Source: Hypericibacter sp050729195
GTDB lineage: Bacteria > Pseudomonadota > Alphaproteobacteria > Dongiales > Dongiaceae
DNA: 10,994 nucleotides
Reading direction: 5' to 3'
Assembly: GCF_050729195.1 (NCBI RefSeq)
Contig: NZ_JBOHKS010000205.1
Location: 1 to 10,994 of the forward strand
Below, in pieces: positions 1 to 6,000 of the stretch. Position 1 is the first letter of the stretch, and each line of letters opens with the position of its first letter. The notes beneath the pieces were generated by a model that saw only the letters and a list, made by a program, of their open reading frames with translations, ran no database searches and was not told the origin of the DNA. Both the position numbers and the translations under genes were made by a program.

Positions 1-345
1 GTCCTCGACCACCGTCAGCCGCATGCCGTCGAGCTCGATGCCGAGCTCGGCGCAGGCCTTGGGTCCGTCCGCGAGAAGCCGCGCCTTGTAGGCCGGATCG
101 CTCCAGGCCTTCGCCACCACGCGCGCGCCCAGATGAGGCCCTCGCACGTCCATGCGTTCGATCTGGCCACGGACCTCGTCGGCGGTCAGCACGCCCTTCT
201 CGACCAGAAGCTCGCGCAGCGCGACCGCCATCACCTGGTAATGGCCGGTGGGCGGCGGATCGTCGCTTTGTGTTGGATGGCGATGCGGCGCGCCGGTTCC
301 ATGATGGCGGTCATGGTCGTGATCATGCGGATGGTTCTGGCTCAT
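1..345 (-). CDS. Nitrile hydratase alpha / thiocyanate hydrolase gamma-type subunit (N-terminal part, runs off window)
   Basis: This is the first 115 codons of the metal-carrying subunit of a nitrile hydratase-family enzyme, which hydrates nitriles to amides, or thiocyanate in the SCNase branch. The start is ATG at 345, with a strong GAGGTGATGG ribosome site directly upstream, 15 bp after the beta-C gene stop. The protein begins with a His-rich stretch (MSQNHPHDHDHDRHH), followed by helices typical of the family: ALRELLVEKGVLTADEV, GARVVAKAWSDPAYKARLL and GPKACAELGIE. The catalytic CxxCSC metal motif should lie further downstream, outside the window, so cobalt, iron or thiocyanate-type chemistry cannot be decided. 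The His-rich head resembles that recalled for thiocyanate hydrolase gamma. Family assignment is firm; the substrate is open. Confidence 0.88.
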   Translation of the reverse strand, partial: MSQNHPHDHDHDRHHGTGAPHRHPTQSDDPPPTGHYQVMAVALRELLVEKGVLTADEVRGQIERMDVRGPHLGARVVAKAWSDPAYKARLLADGPKACAELGIELDGMRLTVVED

Positions 346-360
346 TCCATCACCTCATCG

Positions 361-663
361 TCACACCGGCTCGAGCCAGTTGGCATAGAGCTCGATCTCG
401 ATGCTGTCGCTGTCGGGGCCTTCATAGCCCGACCAGATCTCGTGCTGCTGGAAGCGAACGCGGTAGAGCGGCAGCTCGGGCTTGCCGGCGCGGCCGAAGG
501 CGCGCTCTTCGGCATTGACGCAGTCGCCGCAATCGCGCTCGATCACGCCCAGCGCCCCGCGGATATAGATGGGCGTGCGGATATGCCCGGGCGGAAAAGC
601 GCGGCGTACCCGCACGGAGTCCCCGGGTCGAAAGCGCCGGTTCTTTGTCGCCGCAGTCGTCAT
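361..663 (-). CDS. Nitrile hydratase beta-subunit C-terminal half as a separate gene (SH3-like domain)
   Basis: A 100-residue protein matching only the C-terminal SH3-like barrel of nitrile hydratase beta. Visible marks are FRPGDSVRVRRAFPPGHIRTP (about residues 11-31), the RGALGVIERD turn, LYRVRF, and a terminal LYANWLEP. It starts at ATG 663, which overlaps the stop of the beta-N gene in an ATGA arrangement, so the two are translationally coupled. The alpha subunit follows 15 bp after its stop. The segment DCGDCVNAEERAFG replaces the usual HGxxVxPDxxAHG region of nitrile hydratases and resembles thiocyanate hydrolase alpha (EDEAFG) as I recall it. Known for the family: this domain packs against the alpha subunit and helps form the active-site entrance. 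Confidence 0.85.
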   Translation of the reverse strand: MTTAATKNRRFRPGDSVRVRRAFPPGHIRTPIYIRGALGVIERDCGDCVNAEERAFGRAGKPELPLYRVRFQQHEIWSGYEGPDSDSIEIELYANWLEPV

Positions 664-998
664 TGCCGGCCCTCGGTTTCGATCTCGGCCATGCGCTTGC
701 CGAGCTCGTCGGCAGTGATGACGCCGCGCTGCATCAGATTCCAGGCGATCGAGGCGGTCCAGCGCTCGTAATAGGACATCGAGCTGTAAGCCTCGGCACC
801 CAGACGCTCGATCGCGTTGCGCAGCTCGTCGACGCTGAAGACGCCCTTGCGCGTCAAGAGCACGAGAAGCGCATCCACGCGTTTCTCCCAGAGCGTGACC
901 GCATGCTCATGGCGATCGACGGCGCCGCCGGGAAGCCCACCCATATCGTGGATCCCGCGCGCAAGCTCCGGGACGTCGTCGCTGGGAAACTTCGTCAT
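660..998 (-). CDS. Nitrile hydratase beta-subunit N-terminal half as a separate gene
   Basis: A 112-residue protein corresponding to the helical N-terminal half of nitrile hydratase beta or the accessory-protein family. It carries the signature GIHDMGGLPGG (residues 15-25), a WEKRVDALLVLL helix, and SYYERWTASIAWNLMQRGVI (about 75-94), the usual YYERW motif followed by TADEL. The start at ATG 998 is supported by a GAGG 10 nt upstream and by a promoter at 1047-1075. The last bases overlap the next gene as ATGA. A normal beta subunit of roughly 200 residues or more would contain both halves. Here a stop and restart divide them cleanly at the domain boundary, so this is a genuine split rather than a frameshift lesion. 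It might alternatively act partly as a metallochaperone-type activator, which shares this fold. Confidence 0.84.
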   Translation of the reverse strand: MTKFPSDDVPELARGIHDMGGLPGGAVDRHEHAVTLWEKRVDALLVLLTRKGVFSVDELRNAIERLGAEAYSSMSYYERWTASIAWNLMQRGVITADELGKRMAEIETEGRQ

Positions 999-1046
999 GA
1001 TCGCGGGACCTCATGCAGGAGGGACGGAGAAGGTCATGCGGTCGAG

Positions 1047-1075
1047 ATTACAATCCCCGCGGCGGCTCCACGCAA
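1047..1075 (-). promoter_or_regulatory. Sigma70-like promoter of the split nitrile hydratase operon
   Basis: Read on the minus strand: TTGCGT (1075-1070), a 17-nt spacer, then TGTAAT (1052-1047). The -10 box matches five of six consensus positions and the -35 box begins with TTG. Transcription would start near 1040, leaving about 42 nt of leader before the ATG at 998. It lies in the 109-bp gap after the LysR gene, so the hydratase genes can be expressed independently of the regulator upstream. The assignment is by sequence only. Confidence 0.5.
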
Positions 1076-1107
1076 ATCGTTTGTGGTTTCAGGCCCGCCA
1101 GCGTGGC

Positions 1108-2010
1108 TCAGCTGCCGGCCGTGGCCGCGGCCTCGCGCCGGATCCAGTCGCGGAAGGCCGCGAGCTTGGGCCGCTCGAAGGCGCCTGCCGGCGCCACGAG
1201 GTAATAGCCGTAATCGGTCGAGAGCATGGTCTTGAAGGGCCGGATCAGGCGGCCGGCGGCGAGATCGTCGCCGACGAGAGCGCCCGGCGAGAGGGCCACG
1301 CCGAGCCCGTCGATCGCCGCCTGGATCATCAGGTTCGAATAGTTGAAGGCGAGCGTACGGTTGGGACGGATCTGCCCCACGCCGGCGGCGGTGAGCCAGG
1401 CGGCCCAGGCATCCTCGCGCCAGTCATAGTCGATCAAGAGCGTGTGGTTCGCGAGGTCCTCGGGCTTCTGCAGCGGCGGCGTTCCGGTCAGGAGTGCGGG
1501 GCTGCAGACCGGGAACCAGTCATGGCGCATCAGCTTGTCGACCAGGAGATCGGGCCAGTTGCCGCGCCCATAGCGGATCGCGAGATCGATATCGTCGCGC
1601 GCGAAATCGACCAGCTTCTCGCTCGCCGTAATGCGCACATCGATGTCGGGATATTCCTGGCGGAAGGTGCGCAAGCGCGGCACCAGCCATTTCGCGGCGA
1701 AGGAGGGCAGCGTGCTGACCGTGAGCGGCCCCGCGCTCTCGCGCCGCTTCAATTGCCGCGAGGCTTCGCCCAGCCGATCGAAGGCCTCCATCACCGGCTT
1801 CAGATAGGCCTGGCCCGCGTCGGTCAGGATCACCTGGCGGTTGGCGCGCCGGAACAGGCGCACGCCCAACCATTCCTCCAGCGCCTTGATCTGGTGGCTG
1901 ACGGCGCTGTGGGTGACATGAAGCTCGTCGGCCGCGCGGCTGAAGGAGAGGAGGCGCGCGGCGGCGGAGAAATACTGGATGGATTTCAAAGGCGGGAGAC
2001 GGTCGGCCAT
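1108..2010 (-). CDS. LysR-family transcriptional regulator, GcvA-like
   Basis: A 300-residue regulator of normal LysR length. The N-terminal winged helix-turn-helix is at about residues 15-60 (SFSRAADELHVTHSAVSHQI, then KALEEWLGVRLFRR). It is followed by the linker and a substrate-binding fold containing LTVSTLPSFAAKWLVPRL, the DIDVRI and DDIDLAIRYGRG motifs, and LGVALSPGALV. These wording patterns are those of the GcvA/AmpR-like subgroup. The start is ATG 2010, which gives the standard LPPLKSIQYFSAAARLLSF opening; no clear Shine-Dalgarno site is visible. It is divergent from a DUF1127 gene and lies upstream of the nitrile hydratase genes in the same direction. Either could be its target, and divergence makes the DUF1127/DinB pair the more conventional one. 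The effector is unknown. Confidence 0.9.
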   Translation of the reverse strand: MADRLPPLKSIQYFSAAARLLSFSRAADELHVTHSAVSHQIKALEEWLGVRLFRRANRQVILTDAGQAYLKPVMEAFDRLGEASRQLKRRESAGPLTVSTLPSFAAKWLVPRLRTFRQEYPDIDVRITASEKLVDFARDDIDLAIRYGRGNWPDLLVDKLMRHDWFPVCSPALLTGTPPLQKPEDLANHTLLIDYDWREDAWAAWLTAAGVGQIRPNRTLAFNYSNLMIQAAIDGLGVALSPGALVGDDLAAGRLIRPFKTMLSTDYGYYLVAPAGAFERPKLAAFRDWIRREAAATAGS

Positions 2011-2177
2011 GGCCCCGGAATGTCCCGTTACATGTGAGGTGAGCTAACAGAACCTATGAGAAACTATCGTTTGCCGGTGACCCCTGCAAGCGTCATGTTC
2101 TAGCCCATGAAACAAGGGCGGAAGCGGTTTTGACGACCTCGTCAGCAACCCTGGCCCTCTGTGAAAGGAATGAAGAA
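2011..2177. promoter_or_regulatory. Divergent intergenic region between LysR gene and DUF1127 gene
   Basis: This 167-bp gap must contain the promoters of two divergent genes and is the natural site for LysR autoregulation. The clearest dyad is TTGC-N11-GCAA at 2071-2089 (TTGCCGGTGACCCCTGCAA), with an 11-nt spacing like the LysR T-N11-A boxes although the inner pair is C/G. A second AT-richer segment, CTATGAGAAACTAT (2054-2067), lies beside it. Candidate -35/-10 pairs on both strands are poor matches, so none is called. The operator role is inference. Confidence 0.35.
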
Positions 2178-2450
2178 ATGATGACCGAATCTCTGGATTG
2201 CCGGTTGGGGACCGAGGCCAGTCGGAATCAGAACCGTTCCCTTTCCCTGAAGGCCAACGACCTGGATCGGACCGCTTTCCACCGGGTCGGCGAATGGCTG
2301 GTCCGGGTGACCGACTCGCTCCTGTCCTGGCAGTACCGGGCCCATGAGCGCTCCCACCTCATGACCCTGGACGACCGCATGTTGCGCGATATCGGGCTGG
2401 CCCGTGCCGATGTGGAGAACGAGGCCGCGAAGCCCTTCTGGCGTCCCTGA
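2178..2450 (+). CDS. DUF1127 small protein
   Basis: A 90-residue basic protein whose C-terminal 45 residues are a DUF1127 domain: WQYRAHERSHLMTLDDRMLR, then DIGLARADVENEAAKPFWR (residues 51-89). DUF1127 proteins are widespread in alphaproteobacteria, where some members bind RNA and influence stress and metabolic gene expression. The role of this one is not known. The start is set at ATG 2178 because AAAGGA lies 8 nt upstream. A longer reading from TTG 2130 is open but lacks such a site. Divergence from a GcvA-like LysR gene suggests it is that regulator's target. The DinB-like gene follows 17 bp later and is probably co-transcribed. The N-terminal half has no recognised domain. Confidence 0.82.
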   Translation: MMTESLDCRLGTEASRNQNRSLSLKANDLDRTAFHRVGEWLVRVTDSLLSWQYRAHERSHLMTLDDRMLRDIGLARADVENEAAKPFWRP

Positions 2451-2467
2451 GGGAAGGTCACCCCGTC

Positions 2468-2974
2468 GTGGCAGACCTTCCCTACTTCCGCCGGCTGGCC
2501 CGATATAACGGTTGGGCCAACCGGCGGCTTTATTTTGCCTGCGCCGATTTCTCACCCGCCGAATGGGCGGCCCTCCGCGCCGGCTTCTTCCCCTCCCTGC
2601 AGAAGACGCTCAACCACATCCTGGTTGGCGACCGTCTCTGGCTGGCCCGGTTCGAGCAGGCCGAACCGCCCTATCGCCGCCTCGACGAGCTGCCCCATCC
2701 GGAATTTTCCGAATTAAAAGCGGCGCGCGAGGCCGAGGACGAGCGGATTGTCACCTACACAATGGGACTGGATTCCGAGCGTCTCGCGGGCGATCTGATC
2801 TATACCAACGTGGCCGGCGAGCCCCAGCGCACGCCGCTCCACTGGGCTCTGACACATTTCTTTAATCATCAAACCCACCATCGCGGCCAGGCGCACGCCA
2901 TGCTCTCGAGCACCGCGGTGAAGCCGCCCTCGCTGGATCTGATCCTGTTCCTGCGGGAAGAGCTGGCGAGCTGA
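2468..2974 (+). CDS. DinB-family protein (putative metal-dependent hydrolase/transferase fold)
   Basis: A 168-residue protein, the usual DinB/YfiT-like four-helix bundle length. It opens with YFRRLARYNGWANRRLY (residues 6-22), the standard family start. It has LNHILVGDRLWLARF (48-62) with His50, and HFFNHQTHHRGQAHAML (130-146) with His134 and His138. These three histidines are the expected divalent-metal ligands. The start is GTG 2468, chosen because GGGAAGG at 2451-2457 sits about 10 nt upstream and the next Met is far inside the fold. It begins 17 bp after the DUF1127 stop, so the two genes are probably one operon. Family members act in thiol-dependent transfer or detoxification reactions; the substrate here is unknown. 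Confidence 0.88.
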   Translation: MADLPYFRRLARYNGWANRRLYFACADFSPAEWAALRAGFFPSLQKTLNHILVGDRLWLARFEQAEPPYRRLDELPHPEFSELKAAREAEDERIVTYTMGLDSERLAGDLIYTNVAGEPQRTPLHWALTHFFNHQTHHRGQAHAMLSSTAVKPPSLDLILFLREELAS

Positions 2975-2985
2975 GGCCGCCCCTT

Positions 2986-3050
2986 TGTCACCCCCGGGCT
3001 TGACCCGGGGGTCCAGCGACTGGATTGCCGGGTCAAGCCCGGCAATGACA
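2986..3050. repeat. Compound palindromic repeat (REP-like) between convergent genes
   Basis: The 65-bp element is bounded by the inverted pair TGTCA/TGACA. It contains two hairpins, CCCCCGGG-cttga-CCCGGGGG (2991-3011) and ATTGCCGGG-tcaag-CCCGGCAAT (3024-3046), separated by TCCAG-cga-CTGGA (3012-3024). The loops CTTGA and TCAAG are reverse complements, so the element can also fold as one long stem. Sequences of this form (CCGGGCTTGACCCGG) are dispersed in many alphaproteobacterial genomes. It lies 12 bp after the DinB stop and 20 bp before the stop of the convergent methyltransferase, so it may act as a bidirectional terminator. The reading frame across it is a known type of spurious ORF. Confidence 0.8.
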
Positions 3051-3070
3051 GGAAAGAAAGGGGTGGCCGC

Positions 3071-3640
3071 TCAGACCGCCCTGCCCTGCCAATACTCCCA
3101 CACGCTCGCCGGCGGCAAATTCGCGAAGACGCGTTCGGCGACGCGGCCGACCAGTCCGAAGCGGCGGCGTGCGATCGGCGAGAAGGGGCCGTAGGTGAAT
3201 TGGATGATGGGGCCGTCCTTGCCGACGACCTTGAGCGCCTCCTCGACGATCTTCTGCTGCACGGGCTTGCTCATGGAAAGCAGCGGCAGGCCCGACACCA
3301 CGGCGCGAATCGGCGGCAGATGCATCGGTCCCAGGAGCCGCGACAGCTCGGTGGCATCGCCCAGGATGATGCGCGCGGTCGGAAACTGCTTATGCAGCAG
3401 CGCATGCAGGGTCGGGTCGCGCTCGATCACGATCAGATCCTCGGGCGCGATGCCGGTCTCGATCAGGCCGCGGGTGATGACGCCGGTGCCGCCGCCCAGC
3501 TCGACCACCGGACCTTTGCGATCGGTCGGCACCAGCCGCGCCATGGCCAGCGCCAGCTCGCGGCTCGAGGGCACAATCGCCCCCAGCTTCATCGGGTTGC
3601 GGATCCAGATTTTGAGCCAGGTCAGATGATGTGACGACAT
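3071..3640 (-). CDS. PmtA-like phospholipid N-methyltransferase (class I SAM methyltransferase)
   Basis: A 189-residue SAM-dependent methyltransferase resembling the Sinorhizobium-type phosphatidylethanolamine N-methyltransferases, which make phosphatidylcholine at the membrane. Visible are the amphipathic start LTWLKIWIRNPMKLGAIVPS (residues 6-25), motif I VELGGGTG (46-53), the acidic end of strand 2 VIERD (71-75), SGLPLLSM (116-123) in place of a NPPY-type motif, IIQFTYGP (145-152), and a terminal NLPPASVW. The start at ATG 3640 is preferred over an in-frame TTG at 3649; no clear ribosome site distinguishes them. A promoter at 3692-3720 gives it its own transcript. A different lipid or small-molecule acceptor is possible, because this family also includes unassigned members. 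Confidence 0.75.
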   Translation of the reverse strand: MSSHHLTWLKIWIRNPMKLGAIVPSSRELALAMARLVPTDRKGPVVELGGGTGVITRGLIETGIAPEDLIVIERDPTLHALLHKQFPTARIILGDATELSRLLGPMHLPPIRAVVSGLPLLSMSKPVQQKIVEEALKVVGKDGPIIQFTYGPFSPIARRRFGLVGRVAERVFANLPPASVWEYWQGRAV

Positions 3641-3691
3641 GTGGTCCAATCGGAGAATGGCGGCAGAATGGCAAGCTTCAGCGACAACTCT

Positions 3692-3720
3692 ATTACATGG
3701 CGATGATTTGGCAGGCGCAA
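3692..3720 (-). promoter_or_regulatory. Sigma70-like promoter of the PmtA-like gene
   Basis: On the minus strand the region reads TTGCGC (3720-3715), a 17-nt spacer, then TGTAAT (3697-3692). The spacing and -10 hexamer are identical to those in front of the nitrile hydratase operon, and the -35 hexamer differs at one base. The predicted start is near 3685, about 45 nt before the ATG at 3640. The gap (3641-3745) also separates this gene from the methyltransferase upstream, so independent expression is likely. Confidence 0.48.
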
Positions 3721-3745
3721 CAGGGTGTCGCCATGCCTCGAACCC

Positions 3746-4990
3746 TCACGGGGCGCGGCTGAGAAACAGGCGGTTCAACGCATTGAAAAGCCTGTAGGTG
3801 GCCGTGAACTCGGCGGTGAAGTAGACCGGCGTCCAGCGCTTGGGGTTCTGCTCCGCCAGGAGTGCGGCGATCTGGGCGATGGAGCGCCGCCCGTCGATCG
3901 CCGCCAGGATCGGGCCCGCCCCGGCCGAGGTGGCGAAGCGCGCTTCATATCCGTCGGCCTTGACGGTGAGCTTCCCGCCCGGCCGCAAGCCCCGCGCCAG
4001 CTCGACGCCGTTGCCCTCCTTGAGCACCGGCACCGCGGTGACATCCTCGGCATCCGCGACCGCCATCGTCGCGCGACCCTTCGGCACGGCATAGACGATA
4101 TGAGTCTTGAGATTGCCGGCAAGCAGCTCGGCCGCCGCCGCGCGCTGCCAGCGGTCGAGCGCGTTCAAGGGCGCCAGCAGCTTTTGATCGGCGAGATAGC
4201 TCGCGGGATCGTAGCGCCAGGGCTCGATCAGCGCGGTCGGCGCGAGGCCGGCGGCATCGATCAGCGCCACCAGCTCCGGCACGCGATAGGCGCGGTCGCG
4301 CGCATGCAGCAGCAGATCGTGGATGCCGGCATCGCCGGCGCGCATGTGATCGCCGAGCACGGGATTGCGCGCGAAGAGATTGGTCGAGGGCAATTGCCGC
4401 AGCAGGCGCTTGGCGGTCTCGATGCGTTTCTCGGCGGGATCGCTCTCGCCCAGCATCCGCAGGAGATCCTGCATCGGATAGACGCCCGAACGCCCGAATT
4501 CACCATAGACCATGAGGCCGATGCCGCCCGTGGGCGACAGCGCCTGGCCCAGGATGCGCAAGCTCGCGGCCGGATCGGCCAGATGATGCAGCACGCCGCA
4601 GCAATCGATGTAGTCGAAGGCGCCCAGCCCCAGTCGCGGCAATTGCTCGATCGCCGCCGCGTGGAAGGTCACGCTCCCGATCTCGCGCGCGCGGATGCGC
4701 GCCTCGGCGATATTGCGCGAGGCATGGCTCAGATCGAGGTAATGGATCTCGGCGGGACAGCCGATCTCGGCCAGTTGCTGCGCCAGCATGACCAGTCCGT
4801 CGCCGGTGCCGCCGCCCGCCACCAGCGCGCGGAAGGGCTGCTGCCAGTCGCGCTGGCCGGCGAAGAGGTAGTGATCGATCTCGAGGCGGTGGCTGGGCGA
4901 GCCTTCGATCAGCCGCTTGGTCTCCTCGCGCGGATCGCGCGGCGGATAGGGATAGGCCTCATATTGCTCGCGGACGCGATCGTCGCTCAT
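3746..4990 (-). CDS. Two-domain class I SAM-dependent methyltransferase, substrate unknown
   Basis: A 414-residue cytoplasmic protein beginning REQYEAYPYPPRDPREE, a recognisable opening of one bacterial methyltransferase group. The SAM-binding Rossmann domain has motif I VAGGGTGDG (residues 57-65), YLDLSHAS (84-91) for the ribose-binding acidic residue, and DYIDCCGVLHHL (126-137). After it comes an all-alpha stretch, then a C-terminal domain (about 300-414) with the phrase IDGRRSIAQIAALL (365-378), which resembles the small PqqD-like or winged-helix fold. An open frame extends upstream to 5317, but that part lies on the quinone oxidoreductase gene. ATG 4990 is therefore taken as the start, 20 bp after the upstream stop, though without a clear Shine-Dalgarno site. 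It is the third gene of the probable asparaginase operon. Confidence 0.82.
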   Translation of the reverse strand: MSDDRVREQYEAYPYPPRDPREETKRLIEGSPSHRLEIDHYLFAGQRDWQQPFRALVAGGGTGDGLVMLAQQLAEIGCPAEIHYLDLSHASRNIAEARIRAREIGSVTFHAAAIEQLPRLGLGAFDYIDCCGVLHHLADPAASLRILGQALSPTGGIGLMVYGEFGRSGVYPMQDLLRMLGESDPAEKRIETAKRLLRQLPSTNLFARNPVLGDHMRAGDAGIHDLLLHARDRAYRVPELVALIDAAGLAPTALIEPWRYDPASYLADQKLLAPLNALDRWQRAAAAELLAGNLKTHIVYAVPKGRATMAVADAEDVTAVPVLKEGNGVELARGLRPGGKLTVKADGYEARFATSAGAGPILAAIDGRRSIAQIAALLAEQNPKRWTPVYFTAEFTATYRLFNALNRLFLSRAP

Positions 4991-5010
4991 GGGCGGCGCG
5001 GAGGGCTGGC

Positions 5011-5997
5011 TCAGCCGCGGCCGGTGGTCAGCACCACCTTGCCCGTGGCGCGCCGCGAGGTCAGAAGCTCGAGTGCCGTCGCCGCCTCCGCCAGATCGAA
5101 GCGATGGGAAACGAGCGGCTTGAGCTTGCCTTCGCGATGCCAGGCGAAGAGCTGGCGGAAGGAGCTTTCGACCAGCTGGGGCTGCTTGCGGCGATAGGAG
5201 CCCCAATAGATGCCCATGGCCGCGAGATTCTTCACCAGCAGATAGTTGGCCGGGATCTGCGGCACGCCGCCGCCGGCAAATCCCACGATCAGAAGACGGC
5301 CGCCCCAGTTGGTGCATTTGAGCGCCTGGTCGAACAGCTCGCCGCCGACCGGGTCATAGACCACGTCGACGCCACCGCCCTCGCAGATCTCCTTGATGCG
5401 CTGGCGCAGGGTCTCGGCGCGATAATCGATCAGATGATCGGCGCCATGGGCCTTGGCGATGGCGAGCTTCTCCGGCCCGCCGGCGCAGGCGATCACGCTC
5501 GCTCCCATCGCCTTGCCGATTTCGACGGCGGTCAGGCCGACGCCGCCCGAGGCGCCCAGCACCAGCAAGGTTTCGCCGGACTTGATATGGGCGCGCCATT
5601 CGAGCGCGCCATGCGAGGTGCCATAGGCGATGGCGAAGCCGGCGGCGGTGACGAAATCCATCTCGGGAGGAATCAGGAAGCAGTCGATCTCGCGCGCCAG
5701 CGCCTGCTCCGCGAAGCCGCCATGATCGACCACGGCCATGACGCGATCGCCGGGCTTCACCCGGCGCACATGGGCGCCGGTCGATTTGACGCGGCCGGCC
5801 ACTTCGAAGCCGGGCACGAAGGGCGGCAGCGGCCGCTCCTGATACTTGCCGGCGATGATGAGCGAGTCGGCGAAATTGAGACCGCAGGCGGCGACGTCGA
5901 TTTCCACCTGGTCGTTCTCGGGTGCGGGCAGATCCGGCCGCTCGGCGAGCGCCAATTGATCGACACCACCCCAGGCCCGCGCCTCGATGACGCGCAT
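5011..5997 (-). CDS. NAD(P)H:quinone oxidoreductase / zinc-free medium-chain reductase
   Basis: A 328-residue member of the zeta-crystallin-like branch of the medium-chain dehydrogenase/reductase superfamily. The N-terminal catalytic domain contains LNFADSLIIAGKYQ (residues 40-53) and the strand PPFVPGFEVAGRV (58-70). The nucleotide-binding Rossmann loop is LGASGGVG (147-154), followed by the ATALELLTSRRATGKVVLT ending usual in the family. No structural or catalytic zinc cysteine cluster is visible, consistent with a quinone or enone reductase rather than an alcohol dehydrogenase. It starts at ATG 5997, only 3 bp after the asparaginase stop, and its own stop lies 20 bp before the methyltransferase start, which supports one transcript. 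The physiological substrate cannot be inferred from the sequence. Confidence 0.9.
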   Translation of the reverse strand: MRVIEARAWGGVDQLALAERPDLPAPENDQVEIDVAACGLNFADSLIIAGKYQERPLPPFVPGFEVAGRVKSTGAHVRRVKPGDRVMAVVDHGGFAEQALAREIDCFLIPPEMDFVTAAGFAIAYGTSHGALEWRAHIKSGETLLVLGASGGVGLTAVEIGKAMGASVIACAGGPEKLAIAKAHGADHLIDYRAETLRQRIKEICEGGGVDVVYDPVGGELFDQALKCTNWGGRLLIVGFAGGGVPQIPANYLLVKNLAAMGIYWGSYRRKQPQLVESSFRQLFAWHREGKLKPLVSHRFDLAEAATALELLTSRRATGKVVLTTGRG

Positions 5998-6000
5998 CGC

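Noticed and set aside
361..998. Interpretation of the split beta subunit as a frameshift or pseudogene
   Set aside because: The break falls at the domain boundary with a regular ATGA overlap, both halves keep their motifs, and a ribosome site and promoter are present. A functional split is more likely.
817..2037. A 406-codon plus-strand frame over the LysR gene, and shorter plus frames over the hydratase genes
   Set aside because: They are antisense to genes with clear LysR and nitrile hydratase signatures and show no family resemblance of their own.
2985..3194. A 69-codon open frame beginning MSPPGLTRGSSDWIAGSSPA
   Set aside because: This peptide is the translation of the dispersed palindromic repeat, a recurrent spurious prediction in alphaproteobacterial genomes.
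3725..5197. A 490-codon plus-strand open frame opposite the two-domain methyltransferase
   Set aside because: The minus strand carries a GGGTGD SAM motif and a conserved N-terminus. The plus frame shows no recognisable domain.
4991..5317. N-terminal extension of the two-domain methyltransferase by 109 codons
   Set aside because: It lies wholly on the quinone reductase coding sequence and reads as low-complexity Arg/Gly/Ala. The family-like opening begins at ATG 4990.
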